Shown: piece after piece, positions 35,145-44,121 of the stretch
Layout of the letters: each line of letters begins with the position of its first letter
How positions within the stretch are numbered: position 1 is the first letter of the stretch
DNA from: Arcanobacterium sp.
Lineage (GTDB): Bacteria; Actinomycetota; Actinomycetes; Actinomycetales; Actinomycetaceae
Direction: 5' to 3'
Length of the DNA stretch: 64,000 bases
Assembly (NCBI GenBank): GCA_022783665.1
Contig: JALFZJ010000062.1
Coordinates: 1 to 64,000, forward strand
Made by a program: the position numbers and the translations under genes
The notes under the pieces: generated by a model
Told to the model about the DNA's origin: nothing
What the model saw: the letters and a program-made list of their open reading frames with translations, nothing else
Database searches by the model: none

Positions 35145-36080
35145 ATGGCACAACAACGCGAATCATGGCCGGACGTCCTGCGCGGAATGGGAATACTATT
35201 CGTCGTACTGGTACACATCCGGTTCTTCGCATCGGCTCCATTAGGTTACGTTCCAAACTGGGCGCTCACTTTCGCAGCCGCAGCAGCGCCTTTCTACCTC
35301 CCCGCACTCTTCTTTGTATCGGGATACTTTGTGCCAACATCTTTAAGGCGTGGCCGTCTGCGCTTTGTGTGGATCAAGGTACTTACACTTGCTTGGCCGC
35401 TACTATTGTGGAACGTTATCAACACATGGCGAGGGATGGATCTCACCAGCATCAGCGACTTTCTGCGCGTGAGTTATTTGTGGTTCCTGCTCTATCTCTT
35501 TATCTACAGCGCTCTTGCAGCGCTGCTTAAAGGGGTACCAGCCTGGATTCCTTTTGCGATCTCGATGGTACTTCCAGTTCTTGTGAGCGGCCCGTCTGTG
35601 ATGGATCTCGATCGGGTATTTGATTTTGCGCCGTACTTTTTTGCCGGCATGGTGGCGTCACGATGGCGCGATTCGATCATGCGATGGTCAAAGACGCCGT
35701 TGGCCGTAGTTGCCGTCATCGCTGGGCTTGCTGGCTGTGTATGGAGCGCCTTTCCTGGATCAATTGTGGCTCCGATGATTCAGATCATTTCATTGGCTGC
35801 TATCGCTGCGGGTGTGGTGTTGAGTGCGTGGGTTACTCTCGCCACCCCTACCCTGTGTAAGGTGTTTCGATGGCTCGGAATGCACTCGCTTGAAATCTAT
35901 GTACTTCACTGGCAGATTGGGTTACTTATCGCGTCATGGTGGCCACCATTTTCTGATGCGCGGCTGGCGTTCTTCGTTGTGGGTAGCACCGTTATGGCGT
36001 TGGCGTGCGTGGCTAGCTGGTTGTTCAAAAAGCCCGGGCTACGGTTGGCGTTTTCGCTCCGCTCCTTAACTCGCATCTAG
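35145..36080 (+). CDS. Acyltransferase 3 family membrane protein
   Basis: A 311-aa polytopic membrane protein with about nine or ten helices. The N-terminus RESWPDVLRGMGILFVVLVH contains the R/K-x10-H signature (LRGMGILFVVLVH), typical of membrane O-acyltransferases (AT3, OatA/NodX type). Such enzymes move acyl groups to sugars or peptidoglycan. The substrate is unknown here. There is no extra SGNH domain. It begins 87 bp after tRNA-Leu, apparently without a ribosome site. Confidence 0.87.
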   Translation: MAQQRESWPDVLRGMGILFVVLVHIRFFASAPLGYVPNWALTFAAAAAPFYLPALFFVSGYFVPTSLRRGRLRFVWIKVLTLAWPLLLWNVINTWRGMDLTSISDFLRVSYLWFLLYLFIYSALAALLKGVPAWIPFAISMVLPVLVSGPSVMDLDRVFDFAPYFFAGMVASRWRDSIMRWSKTPLAVVAVIAGLAGCVWSAFPGSIVAPMIQIISLAAIAAGVVLSAWVTLATPTLCKVFRWLGMHSLEIYVLHWQIGLLIASWWPPFSDARLAFFVVGSTVMALACVASWLFKKPGLRLAFSLRSLTRI

Positions 36081-36178
36081 GTAAATCCATGGAGACGACT
36101 CCGCGCCGAAATGCGTCCAGGTGCTCCGCGAAAGGGTAGAGCGTCCAGCGTCCGGCAGCAAATTAGTGTGGAGCTTTA

Positions 36179-36759
36179 TCAATGTTTATGACGCACATCG
36201 CGGAACGCTCTCACCCGATCAGGGAGAGTAGTTATCACCGAAGAGCTGGCGAATTGTGGAAAAGCCTGCGCCGCCTGCGCAATTGCCTCCGGAGTGGCGT
36301 CGTCAATATGCTCCACGATACTGAGCACAGTATTCTCATCCAACTCAGCTCCGCGAGCAAACCTAATCCATTGAGGTTCGTGTATTCTCACAAACTCCCA
36401 CTCGCCACCGATCGACATCGATGATCGTAGAACGCTAAAGCGCTCGACGTCATCAATCCCCACATACTGTGCGTAGGACGCTACATCGTACGCGGGTGCA
36501 AGACGCACTGAATGTTCACCCTCGATGAGCGACACATTTTTTGAATGAAAATCTGTGCCCGCTATCGCTACGTTAAATGCCAGTTGCCGCACGAACTCGT
36601 ATGCTTCTTCTTCTCCGGCAACGCTAGCTTTCCGGCTAGCAATCTGTGCTGCCAGGGGCCACCGTCCGCCTCATACTTTTCCCGAGGAAGCGGAGATTGT
36701 TTGATAAACGTGCCTACTTTCTCACCGAACAGATAGGCATCTAGAGCGTTCGTCACCAT
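36179..36759 (-). pseudogene. hipA: HipA-type kinase toxin, broken
   Basis: The start (ATG 36759, overlapping the hipB stop) reads MVTNALDAYLFGEKVGTFIK, the HipA N-terminus. The frame then reaches EKYEADGGP, a motif from about residue 280 of a full HipA. It shifts frame and continues VAGEEEAYEFVRQLAFNVAI and then AGTDFHSKNVSL (the HipA N-x-D-x-H catalytic region; here TDFHSKN). The central kinase core, about 250 residues, is missing. At least one large deletion and one frameshift are present. The C-terminal frame is open from 36592 to 36179 and could still make a fragment. Confidence 0.85.
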
Positions 36760-37001
36760 CGTTCATCCTCTCCCACGAAGTATGTGGGAAGCTGCATTCC
36801 GAGCACTCGCATTACTGCTAGCACGGACGATATCCGAGTGGCTGGTGCCCCGGCCTCTATGCGGACGATTGCTGGGCGCGTGACGCCCGATAAATCCGCC
36901 AACTGTTGTTGCGTGAGACGCCGGATTGTCCGATGCAAACGAATGGCTTTGCCTAGCTTCTCAGGAGTGTCGGCAACCACTTTGGTAACGATCGTCTTCA
37001 T
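36753..37001 (-). CDS. hipB: HipB-type HTH antitoxin
   Basis: An 82-aa Xre/Cro-family DNA-binding protein. The HTH is seen in GKAIRLHRTIRRLTQQQLAD followed by LSGVTRPAIVRIEAG. ATG 37001 is the best start. A longer frame to 37169 reads through tRNA-Arg and is false. It overlaps hipA by 7 bp. The antitoxin looks intact while the toxin is broken. Confidence 0.88.
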   Translation of the reverse strand: MKTIVTKVVADTPEKLGKAIRLHRTIRRLTQQQLADLSGVTRPAIVRIEAGAPATRISSVLAVMRVLGMQLPTYFVGEDERW

Positions 37002-37083
37002 ATCGTCATGATACAAGAACGTATCGAAGTCGAAAAAGAAAAACGACCCGGTAGGGTCTAACACCAGCCACCGAGCCGAATTG

Positions 37084-37156
37084 CGCGCCAGAAGGGACTC
37101 GAACCCCCAACCTCTTGATCCGTAGTCAAGTGCTCTATCCATTGAGCTACTGGCGC
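37084..37156 (-). tRNA. tRNA-Arg (anticodon ACG)
   Basis: A 73-nt tRNA on the minus strand. Acceptor stem GCGCCAG/CTGGCGC, anticodon stem CTTGA/TCAAG with loop CTACGGA (anticodon ACG) and T-arm GGGGGTTCGAGTCCC are visible. CCA is not encoded. Confidence 0.96.
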
Positions 37157-37413
37157 AACATATATTCATTTGTGACCGCTCGCAGGGATTACCTCACGCG
37201 CGGACAAAGTTCATGTTACGCGCACAGTAGAGGGGTGGCGCAAGTTGCTGCCATGTGGGGATGCACACAGGCGTATAGTCCCGTAGAGCCTACTTTGATT
37301 CGTTGAGATTTCAAACTAGAAGCCCATGTTGCCTGCTATCGACGCGCATACACTGGTGCAGTGTGCAACCATTGATATAGGGAGCATTGATCGCAAGCGG
37401 CACAGGAGGTGGG

Positions 37414-37854
37414 ATGATGCTGCATTTGGTTAATAGTGATGTGCAGATTCCCGAACCGATCCGTGTAGAGGAATTCCTTGCGTCCATTCCTGATCCGCAG
37501 CTTCGCGCCGATTCGATAGAACTTGCCCGCATCATGGAGGAAGAGACGGGGCAGGCGCCGATTTTGTGGGGGCCATCAATTATCGGGTTTGGCCGTTTCG
37601 ATACGATGGAAAACAGGCATTGCCTGTGCGATGGATTGGAAGTTGGGTTCGCCCCACGCGCTGAATGTGGCCAACAGAGCGCCCGAATTGTACTGTATCT
37701 ACGCCATTACTCGCCGCACTATCACGAATTCCTTCAGCGCATAGGAGATATTCATGCCGGCCGGGCGTCGATATCTATGCCTAGGCTCGCAGACGTCGAT
37801 CAACGCATTTTGCGTGATTTGATTCGTTTTGCCTGGCGCGATATCGATCGCTAA
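37414..37854 (+). CDS. DUF1801-domain protein
   Basis: A 146-aa protein of the DUF1801 (YdhG-like) family. Characteristic segments are FLASIPDPQLRADSIEL, the WGPSIIGFG core (residues 50-65), VGFAPR and the C-terminal ADVDQRILRDLIRFA helix. AGGAGG is a few bases upstream of ATG 37414 or 37417. The function is unknown. Relatives resemble frataxin-like or iron-binding folds. It stands alone between tRNA genes. Confidence 0.85.
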   Translation: MMLHLVNSDVQIPEPIRVEEFLASIPDPQLRADSIELARIMEEETGQAPILWGPSIIGFGRFDTMENRHCLCDGLEVGFAPRAECGQQSARIVLYLRHYSPHYHEFLQRIGDIHAGRASISMPRLADVDQRILRDLIRFAWRDIDR

Positions 37855-37946
37855 TCAGCGGCAGTATTACCTTGAGTAATGGATTTCTGCATTGCTGTAG
37901 TTTTCGACTACAATCGTGAGAGCGTTACACCGGCAGGTGTACGAGG

Positions 37947-38037
37947 GGAGAGTTGTCAGAGCGGCCGAATGAGCTGGTCTTGAAAACCAGTATGTAGTGA
38001 TCCTGCATCGGGGGTTCGAATCCCCCACTCTCCGCCA
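37947..38037 (+). tRNA. tRNA-Ser (anticodon TGA)
   Basis: A class II tRNA with acceptor stem GGAGAGT/ACTCTCC, anticodon stem CTGGT/ACCAG with loop CTTGAAA (anticodon TGA), a long variable arm and T-loop GGGGGTTCGAATCCCCC. The discriminator G and an encoded CCA end it (38035-38037). Confidence 0.97.
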
Positions 38038-38098
38038 CGGTTCGTGGTTTTGGAAATCGTGCAGCGTGCGATAACCTAAACGTACTCGTGAATATCTT

Positions 38099-38190
38099 GG
38101 AGACGTGGCTGAGTGGTCGAAAGCGCTCCCCTGCTAAGGGAGTAACTGCTTAACGGTGGTTCGAGGGTTCAAATCCCTCCGTCTCCGCCA
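38099..38190 (+). tRNA. tRNA-Ser (anticodon GCT)
   Basis: A class II tRNA with acceptor stem GGAGACG/CGTCTCC, anticodon stem CTCCC/GGGAG with loop CTGCTAA (anticodon GCT), a long variable arm and a T-arm GAGGGTTCAAATCCCTC. CCA is encoded at 38188-38190. The minus-strand aminotransferase gene overlaps its 3' half. Confidence 0.97.
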
Positions 38191-39343
38191 TTGCGGTGCG
38201 CATGCGCTCCACTGCCTCGAGCAGTCGATCATCTGGCGTCGTCAGCGAGATGCGAATATAGCCTTCGCCGTCTGGGCCATACCCCGATCCTGGCGTCACA
38301 ATCACGTGGGCTTTTTCGAGCAGAGCTTCTGCAAAGCTCTCCGATGTGTAGCCATGAGGCACCTTCGCCCATACGTATATCGTAGCTTTCGGGCTCTCGC
38401 ATTCCACGCCGATTGCGTGCAATGCATCCACCACAAGATCACGCCTACGGGCGTAAAACTCACACATTTCTGCCACATTATCTTGAGTTCCCGTAAGAGC
38501 CTCAATCCCAGCGGCTTGAATTGCTGTGAACTGCCCTGAATCGAGGTTGTTCTTCACCACGCCGAGAGCCTGCACGGCTTCCTCATTACCTACAGCGAAG
38601 CCGATTCGCCAACCCGTCATATTGTATGGTTTCGACAGTGAAAAGAACTCGATGCACACCTCTTTAGCGCCGGGACGTTCGAGGATTGACGGCGCCACGT
38701 ATCCGTCGTAGCTGAGATCGGCGTATGCGTTATCGTGTGCAAGCAAAATACCATGCTCGCGGCAAAAAGCAATGGCTTTGTCGAAGTATTCTACGGGGGC
38801 AATCGCGCCAGTTGGATTGTTGGGGTACCCGAGGAACATGATCTTCGCTTTCGCGAGCACATCAGCAGGGATGTGATCAAAATCGGCCAAAAATCCGTTA
38901 TCAGCGGTCATCGGCATAAAGTACGTGTTGGCGTGCATGAGTGTAGCGCCGATGGAATACACGGGATACCCGATGGAGGGTGCGAGTACGTAGTCGCCGG
39001 GATTCACGAATGCGGTGTGCAAGTGTGCAATGCCCTCTTTAGAGCCGATCAGTGCGAGAACCTCTGTATCGGGATCCACATCCACACCAAAGCGCCGATC
39101 CATGTATTGCGCGCATGCTGTGCGATATTCTATTGATCCTGCGTAGTCAGGGTATTGGTGAAATGCGGGATTCTTAATGGCTTCAGCCATCGCGTCAACG
39201 ATATGTGCAGGTGTGGGCTGATCAGGATCGCCGATACCGAGAGAGATCACGTCCACGCCTTGGGCGCGCAGCGCGTCACGCTTTTTGTCGATCGTCGCGA
39301 AAAGATAGGGTTTGATGTTCTTGAGGCTATCGGCAACCTGCAT
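38150..39343 (-). CDS. dapL: LL-diaminopimelate aminotransferase-like (class I/II)
   Basis: A 397-aa PLP enzyme. The N-terminus FATIDKKRDALRAQGVDVIS is followed by LGIGDPDQPTP. The PLP lysine is in FFSLSKPYNMTGWRIG, and AHDNAYADLSYDGY has the Tyr and Asp that hold PLP. DapL converts tetrahydrodipicolinate directly to LL-DAP. The AAAGGATTGCC site precedes ATG 39343. dapF lies 99 bp upstream. The C-terminus ends RMRTAMAETEGFEPSNHR, whose last 13 residues are encoded by the antisense of tRNA-Ser(GCT). Confidence 0.85.
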   Translation of the reverse strand: MQVADSLKNIKPYLFATIDKKRDALRAQGVDVISLGIGDPDQPTPAHIVDAMAEAIKNPAFHQYPDYAGSIEYRTACAQYMDRRFGVDVDPDTEVLALIGSKEGIAHLHTAFVNPGDYVLAPSIGYPVYSIGATLMHANTYFMPMTADNGFLADFDHIPADVLAKAKIMFLGYPNNPTGAIAPVEYFDKAIAFCREHGILLAHDNAYADLSYDGYVAPSILERPGAKEVCIEFFSLSKPYNMTGWRIGFAVGNEEAVQALGVVKNNLDSGQFTAIQAAGIEALTGTQDNVAEMCEFYARRRDLVVDALHAIGVECESPKATIYVWAKVPHGYTSESFAEALLEKAHVIVTPGSGYGPDGEGYIRISLTTPDDRLLEAVERMRTAMAETEGFEPSNHR

Positions 39344-39442
39344 GGCAATCCTTTCGTTTCGGCACACCGTTACAGCGATTGTGTCAGAAAAGACGCCGGC
39401 GCCCCCGCGCGTCTCGCCCTTCGGTGAGGGTAGCAAAAGGCG

Positions 39443-40402
39443 TCAGATCGAAACCTCACCCACGAAACTTTGGGCAGCCGCACCCGTCATATATACATCG
39501 CCGTCGTCTTTCCATTGAATATCAAGCGTGCCGCCGGGTAGATGGATTTCTGTATTGCGCGTCGTCTGATCGGTAAGCGCTGCTGCTACGGCTGTGGCGC
39601 AAGCACCCGTTCCGCACGCAAGCGTCTCGCCCACACCGCGTTCGAATACTCGCATGTGAATGATGTCTGGCCGGTCTTCGTCTAGTGCAGCGAATTCGAT
39701 ATTGGCTCTGTCGGGGAACATACGGTGCGATGAGAGAAAAGCGCCGATGCGATCGATGTCCATTTGGTCAAGTGAGTGTTCGGAGCCGATAAAGAGTTCC
39801 CCTGGAAGCTCCAAAAAGTTTTCGATAAACCATACAGCATGAGGGTTGCCCATCGATACGAATGTGAATTCGGCCTCTGCCCATGGAGTATTCACGGTGA
39901 CGCCGGTGGCGTACTTTTCGCGGTCAAGGGCAGTGCCTGCATTTGCTGTGGCGTTCGTTTCTGCGTTTACAGGTATGTCTGCCGGGTTTAATATGGGTGC
40001 GCCCATGTTGACGGTCGCGTCCGTGAGTTTCCCGTTGGAGGCGCGGTAGGTGATGTGTTTTGGGCCGGAGAGAGTATCGATAGTAAGTGCGCCCGTGGCA
40101 GGCTCATCAGCTGCGCTGGGCGCATCAGGCGTCACATATCCACCGTCTACAAGCCATTTGGCAGTGCAGCGTATGCCATTGCCACACATTTGAGCGAGCG
40201 AACCGTCTGCATTGAAATAGTGCATATAGCCTGCAGAACCAGGATTACGTGGTGGTTGCACGATGATCACGCCGTCTGCTCCTACGCCGAAATTACGATC
40301 GCATAGGATGCGCACCTGCCGTGGAGTGAGGTCAAAAGGGGAGCTGATTCCGTCGAATACAATGAAGTCATTGCCGATTCCGTGTATTTTGGTGAACTCC
40401 AT
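39443..40402 (-). CDS. dapF: Diaminopimelate epimerase
   Basis: A 319-aa epimerase that turns LL-DAP into meso-DAP for lysine and wall synthesis. The two catalytic Cys are in MCGNGIRCTAKWLV and LACGTGACATAVAAAL. The N-terminus EFTKIHGIGNDFIVFDG is diagnostic. ATG 40402 is favoured over 40411 because GAGGAAG then has proper spacing. It is slightly longer than the usual 275 aa because of an insertion around residues 95-160 (VNAETNATANAG). Confidence 0.96.
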   Translation of the reverse strand: MEFTKIHGIGNDFIVFDGISSPFDLTPRQVRILCDRNFGVGADGVIIVQPPRNPGSAGYMHYFNADGSLAQMCGNGIRCTAKWLVDGGYVTPDAPSAADEPATGALTIDTLSGPKHITYRASNGKLTDATVNMGAPILNPADIPVNAETNATANAGTALDREKYATGVTVNTPWAEAEFTFVSMGNPHAVWFIENFLELPGELFIGSEHSLDQMDIDRIGAFLSSHRMFPDRANIEFAALDEDRPDIIHMRVFERGVGETLACGTGACATAVAAALTDQTTRNTEIHLPGGTLDIQWKDDGDVYMTGAAAQSFVGEVSI

Positions 40403-40625
40403 GTGTTTCATCTTCCTCGTGATTGTGGCATAAAGCTCTAAGGCATGCCTTCAAGCTGGGTATATGTGAGCGGCCGTGTAGCTCGTTGTTGCAAGTATTT
40501 CATGCCTTCGGGCGTTATTCTAGAGGAGTTCATTTTTCCAGAGGCGTTCCATAGCTCATGGCCTGTCGAGGCGCTGCTATGATGAGGGTCAAAGGCCGAG
40601 TTGGCACCGTAAAAAGCGAGAGACC

Positions 40626-41258
40626 ATGCCAAAGATTGCTGCTCCAACAGTAAAAGAACATCACGATATCGTATTTGCGAAACTCCTCGATACCACCGAG
40701 GAGATCTTGCGTGAGCAAGGCCCAGCTGCACTTACTGCAAGCAGTGTGGCGCGCGGAGCTGGTATTGCGCGCAACTCGATTTACCGTTATGTTCGCTCGA
40801 TTGACGATCTGCGCATTTTCGTGCTCGAACGTTATCTCCCGCAGTGGACTGAGGCGATGCGCGAAGTGATTGATCCTGAGGCACCTGCAAGTGAGCAACT
40901 GATTGCGATGACGCGCCAGAGCCTTGAGATGGCACGTGTAACTGGCCATGGCTGGCTGATGGATGTGCTCGCTGGCGGCAAAAAGCGCATCGGTGGCACA
41001 CCTGGCGCACCGATTGTTGAGCGTGGCACACTGCCAGAATCGGAAGTCATTTTGGATTTCCATAAGACTCTGGTGGGTAGAATAGCGCAACTCTGGGCGG
41101 AAGTTACCCCGGATAATGCGAAGGTGAATGCGCGGGTGAATGCGGCATTGATTGATTCGGGTATGGCTCAGATCGATTCGGGGGAGGACGCCGATCGTGT
41201 GATTCGCGCGGTGAGCGCCGCCTTGCGTGGAATGATGGGTAGCGGCGATGCCGAGTAA
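40626..41258 (+). CDS. TetR-family transcriptional regulator
   Basis: A 210-aa regulator. The N-terminal HTH is ILREQGPAALTASSVARGAG followed by IARNSIYRYVRSIDDLRIFV. The C-terminal part is a variable ligand-binding domain with AQLWAEVTPDNAKVNARV. Its stop overlaps the rlmC start by about 10 bp. No obvious operator was found upstream, so the ligand and targets are unknown. Confidence 0.88.
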   Translation: MPKIAAPTVKEHHDIVFAKLLDTTEEILREQGPAALTASSVARGAGIARNSIYRYVRSIDDLRIFVLERYLPQWTEAMREVIDPEAPASEQLIAMTRQSLEMARVTGHGWLMDVLAGGKKRIGGTPGAPIVERGTLPESEVILDFHKTLVGRIAQLWAEVTPDNAKVNARVNAALIDSGMAQIDSGEDADRVIRAVSAALRGMMGSGDAE

Positions 41259-42486
41259 TGCTGCCACGATGGGCGAACAGCCTCTGCGCTGTGATTACTT
41301 CGATGCAGGATTGTGCCATTCATGCACATGGATGGGTGTGCCCTTAACGGAACAACTCGCACGCAAACAGGATCGTGCCCAGCAAGTGATACCGGCGAAA
41401 GAGTGGCTGGAGGCTGAGCCAACGCTCACGCAAGGTTTTCGTAACAAGGTGAAACTCGTCGTCTCTGGTACGGTAGATGCGCCCACCCTCGGGATTCTTG
41501 CACCTGGTGCTATGGCTCGTGATCTCGGTTCTACTGAAGGTATCGATCTAGAGCGGTGCCCATTGCCGATGCTCGGCATCCGTATGGCTATCCCGGTGAT
41601 TAAAGATTTCATTCGTTTGTGTGGCCTACAGCCGTACCGCGTGCGCCTCGATCAAGGCGTATTGAAATATGTGATTATCAATGAATCGCCGCGAGGCGAG
41701 CTGATGGTGCGTTTTGTGGTGCGCAGGCGTGGCGTGCAAGGCGTGATTTTCAAATACTATCCGTGGCTTGCTGAGCGTCTTCCAATGATGCGGGTCTGCT
41801 CGATTAATGTGCAGCCGGCGCATAGTGCGATTGTGGAAGGTGAAGAAGAGATCGTGGTGAGCGATCAGGAGTTCCTTCCTATGCCGCTTGTGGTGTCGGA
41901 TCCGGCAATGGAAATGAGCCATGGAATTAAGCATTTGGATTTGCAGCTTGCCCCGCAGTCATTTTTCCAAACGAATACTGAGGCTGCGCAGATTCTCTAC
42001 CGGCGGGCTCGCCAATGGGTCGGTGCCTACGTGGCTGATGATTCTATACGTTCGGCATGGGATTTGTATTGCGGTGTGGGAGGTTTCGCTCTGGCGCTGG
42101 CGAGTGCGGGTGTGCCTGAGGTTGTGGGCGTTGAGGTGAGCCAATTAGCAGTCGAGAGTGCCCGGATGAGTGCGGCACAGCACAGCACGGGCAAGCTCAC
42201 CTTCATCGAGGCGGACGCTACTCAGTGGGCGCGCGAGCAGCCGGCGAATAGCCTGCCGGACCTGATCGTCGTCAACCCTCCTCGGCGCGGTATCGGCGCA
42301 GAACTTGCCGCATGGATCGATGCCTCGGGCGTGCCGAAGGTTTTGTACTCCTCGTGCTATATGGATTCGATGGAACGTGATCTTGCCGCGATGCCGAGTT
42401 ATGAGGCACGCTTCGCGAATGTGGTAGATATGTTTCCTCATACTCCGCATTTTGAAACGATCACTGTGCTTGAGCGGCGTCATTGA
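41248..42486 (+). CDS. rlmC: 23S rRNA (uracil-C5)-methyltransferase, RlmC-like
   Basis: A 412-aa SAM-dependent methyltransferase. The N-terminus CDYFDAGLCHSCTWMGVPL carries the [4Fe-4S] Cys residues of RlmC, with another Cys in ERCPLPMLGI. The MTase domain shows WDLYCGVGGFALALAS, IVVNPPRRG (DPPR-like) and LYSSCYMDSMERDL with the catalytic Cys. A TRAM domain is lacking, as in RlmC. The start at 41248 overlaps the TetR gene; ATG 41269 is an alternative. Confidence 0.92.
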   Translation: MPSNAATMGEQPLRCDYFDAGLCHSCTWMGVPLTEQLARKQDRAQQVIPAKEWLEAEPTLTQGFRNKVKLVVSGTVDAPTLGILAPGAMARDLGSTEGIDLERCPLPMLGIRMAIPVIKDFIRLCGLQPYRVRLDQGVLKYVIINESPRGELMVRFVVRRRGVQGVIFKYYPWLAERLPMMRVCSINVQPAHSAIVEGEEEIVVSDQEFLPMPLVVSDPAMEMSHGIKHLDLQLAPQSFFQTNTEAAQILYRRARQWVGAYVADDSIRSAWDLYCGVGGFALALASAGVPEVVGVEVSQLAVESARMSAAQHSTGKLTFIEADATQWAREQPANSLPDLIVVNPPRRGIGAELAAWIDASGVPKVLYSSCYMDSMERDLAAMPSYEARFANVVDMFPHTPHFETITVLERRH

Positions 42487-42568
42487 AAATCTAAGTATTG
42501 GGCGGCGGCGGATCGGCAACAGATCATCTCGAATACACAATTCACACTTACGCAAGGATAGGCGAGTC

Positions 42569-43975
42569 ATGGAGTTTATGGAGTGGGCTGTGGAGGTGGC
42601 CACGAAGCACCCGGAGTTGCGCGATGCTTTTGTTCAGGCTGACGGCGACTGGCTCGATGTTTTGCTGGAAGACGGGCGGTCGTTTCGGTTTCGCCCCGCC
42701 GCTCTGATTCGCCCCAGTGTTGATGAAGGTACTAGGCGTGAGCTGCTTAGCCGCCTCATCACGATTGCGATTGAGCAAGCGGAGGTGGGGCAAGCAGGCA
42801 CCAAGCACACTGAAGCCACGCGCTCCGATACTCCCGATGATAGCGCGGATGCAACCGGAAGCGATCTCGCACCCCGAGGCGGTGTTGAGCACAATCCACC
42901 TGCGGAAAATGATGGCTATCCTTGCTTACCAAGGTCGATGGATATCAAGTTCCATTCGAGTGACTCTTTCGATCAGTTTTTAGAAGATGCAGAATCGGAA
43001 GACGGCGCGCTTATCGTGCCGATTGTGCGTAACGCTTCATACTTTCTTCAGTCGCATACAGATGATGATTCCCTGGCCTATATTCCGCTGACGGATTTCA
43101 TAGGGGTTGGCCTGGCTTACGATCTGCCGCATTCGATTCAGCCTGTGAAGTATTCAGAACTTGAGGCGGAGAATCAGCTGATGGGTGATTCGCTGGCACA
43201 GGCTGTGCAGGGTTTGCGCCAGCTCACCTATCTTCATCATCATGCAATCGAGGTGCGCCATTTCGAGATTGCCGGTGCCGAGGTGCTCGCTTTTATGCAG
43301 CCGCCAAACTATGAATCGTCGTGGATGGCTGATGTGGAGATGATGCACGAGATCGCTGAGCGTCTTACGCAAATGCAGGCAGACGCGATTCCGCTGTTTA
43401 TCCCGGCTGCGCCTACAAAACTCTATCTCGTGTCGTCTACCGATCCGCATCTTGCCGATTTTTTCGCATTGTTGCTCTCGGAACGCGATTTTGATCATGG
43501 CGTCTATCCGCTTCCGCATACTATCGCGGCCGACGGGTGGCGTGAGTGGATACCGTTTCCAGGCTCACGCTTGGCTGAGGTGCTCGGTGCTTTACGCAAT
43601 GCTTTTCGCGAGGAGATATACAGGGTGCAGGGCGAAGTGCTGTATTCGTGGAGTGATGCTGGCGCGGTGAAGAATCTACACTCGCGGCGCCTTGCTTCGG
43701 GCGAGCGTGTTTCGGTGGCGGAATGGAATTCTTTGGATCGCCAAGGTTCGATTCCAGACGCCGATTTCGTGAGTTTCGTGCGTGACCCTTCGCCTCATCC
43801 GTGGGAGCCAGATAATTCTGTGCGGGTGACGGTTCGCCTGGTGGTTGCTCGTGACGTGTGGCCTGAAGGGTTGAAGAAAATGGATGGTGTATGGCCGCCT
43901 CGATGGCAGGTTGCAGGGTTTCCTGATGATAGTAAGCTTCGCGAGCTTCAGGCTGCGGCTGGCCGTGAGTTTTAG
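42569..43975 (+). CDS. DUF1444-like protein, function unknown
   Basis: A 468-aa protein. The N-terminal part (about 1-70, MEWAVEVATKHPELRDAFVQ and RRELLSRLITIAIEQA) and a Ser/Thr/Asp-rich linker lead to a main domain with GALIVPIVRNASYFLQSH, LAYIPLTDFIGVGLAYDLPH, MADVEMMHEIAERLTQ and AAPTKLYLVSSTDPHLADFF. The last motifs resemble DUF1444. The ATG has AAGGAT upstream. No transmembrane helices are seen. It lies after rlmC without strong linkage. Confidence 0.6.
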   Translation: MEFMEWAVEVATKHPELRDAFVQADGDWLDVLLEDGRSFRFRPAALIRPSVDEGTRRELLSRLITIAIEQAEVGQAGTKHTEATRSDTPDDSADATGSDLAPRGGVEHNPPAENDGYPCLPRSMDIKFHSSDSFDQFLEDAESEDGALIVPIVRNASYFLQSHTDDDSLAYIPLTDFIGVGLAYDLPHSIQPVKYSELEAENQLMGDSLAQAVQGLRQLTYLHHHAIEVRHFEIAGAEVLAFMQPPNYESSWMADVEMMHEIAERLTQMQADAIPLFIPAAPTKLYLVSSTDPHLADFFALLLSERDFDHGVYPLPHTIAADGWREWIPFPGSRLAEVLGALRNAFREEIYRVQGEVLYSWSDAGAVKNLHSRRLASGERVSVAEWNSLDRQGSIPDADFVSFVRDPSPHPWEPDNSVRVTVRLVVARDVWPEGLKKMDGVWPPRWQVAGFPDDSKLRELQAAAGREF

Positions 43976-44121
43976 AGACGCGCAATTATTGCGCATACTG
44001 GCCACGCGATGACTAGAGAATCGTGAAATCTGCAACCGAGTTTTATAACAATACGATAAACTTTTGTTGCTGGCTCGCATGAACCAGAGGTATGTAGCAT
44101 GAGGCACGAGGAAGTAGTTCT

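Noticed and set aside
37002-37169. N-terminal extension of the HipB frame (MNICCASSSMDRALDYGSRG...)
   Set aside because: The extension reads through tRNA-Arg, and such GSRGWGFESLLAR peptides are a common artefact of translating tRNA genes.
40530-41267. 245-codon minus-strand frame opposite the TetR gene
   Set aside because: Antisense shadow of the TetR gene with no recognisable motifs; the plus-strand HTH is clear.
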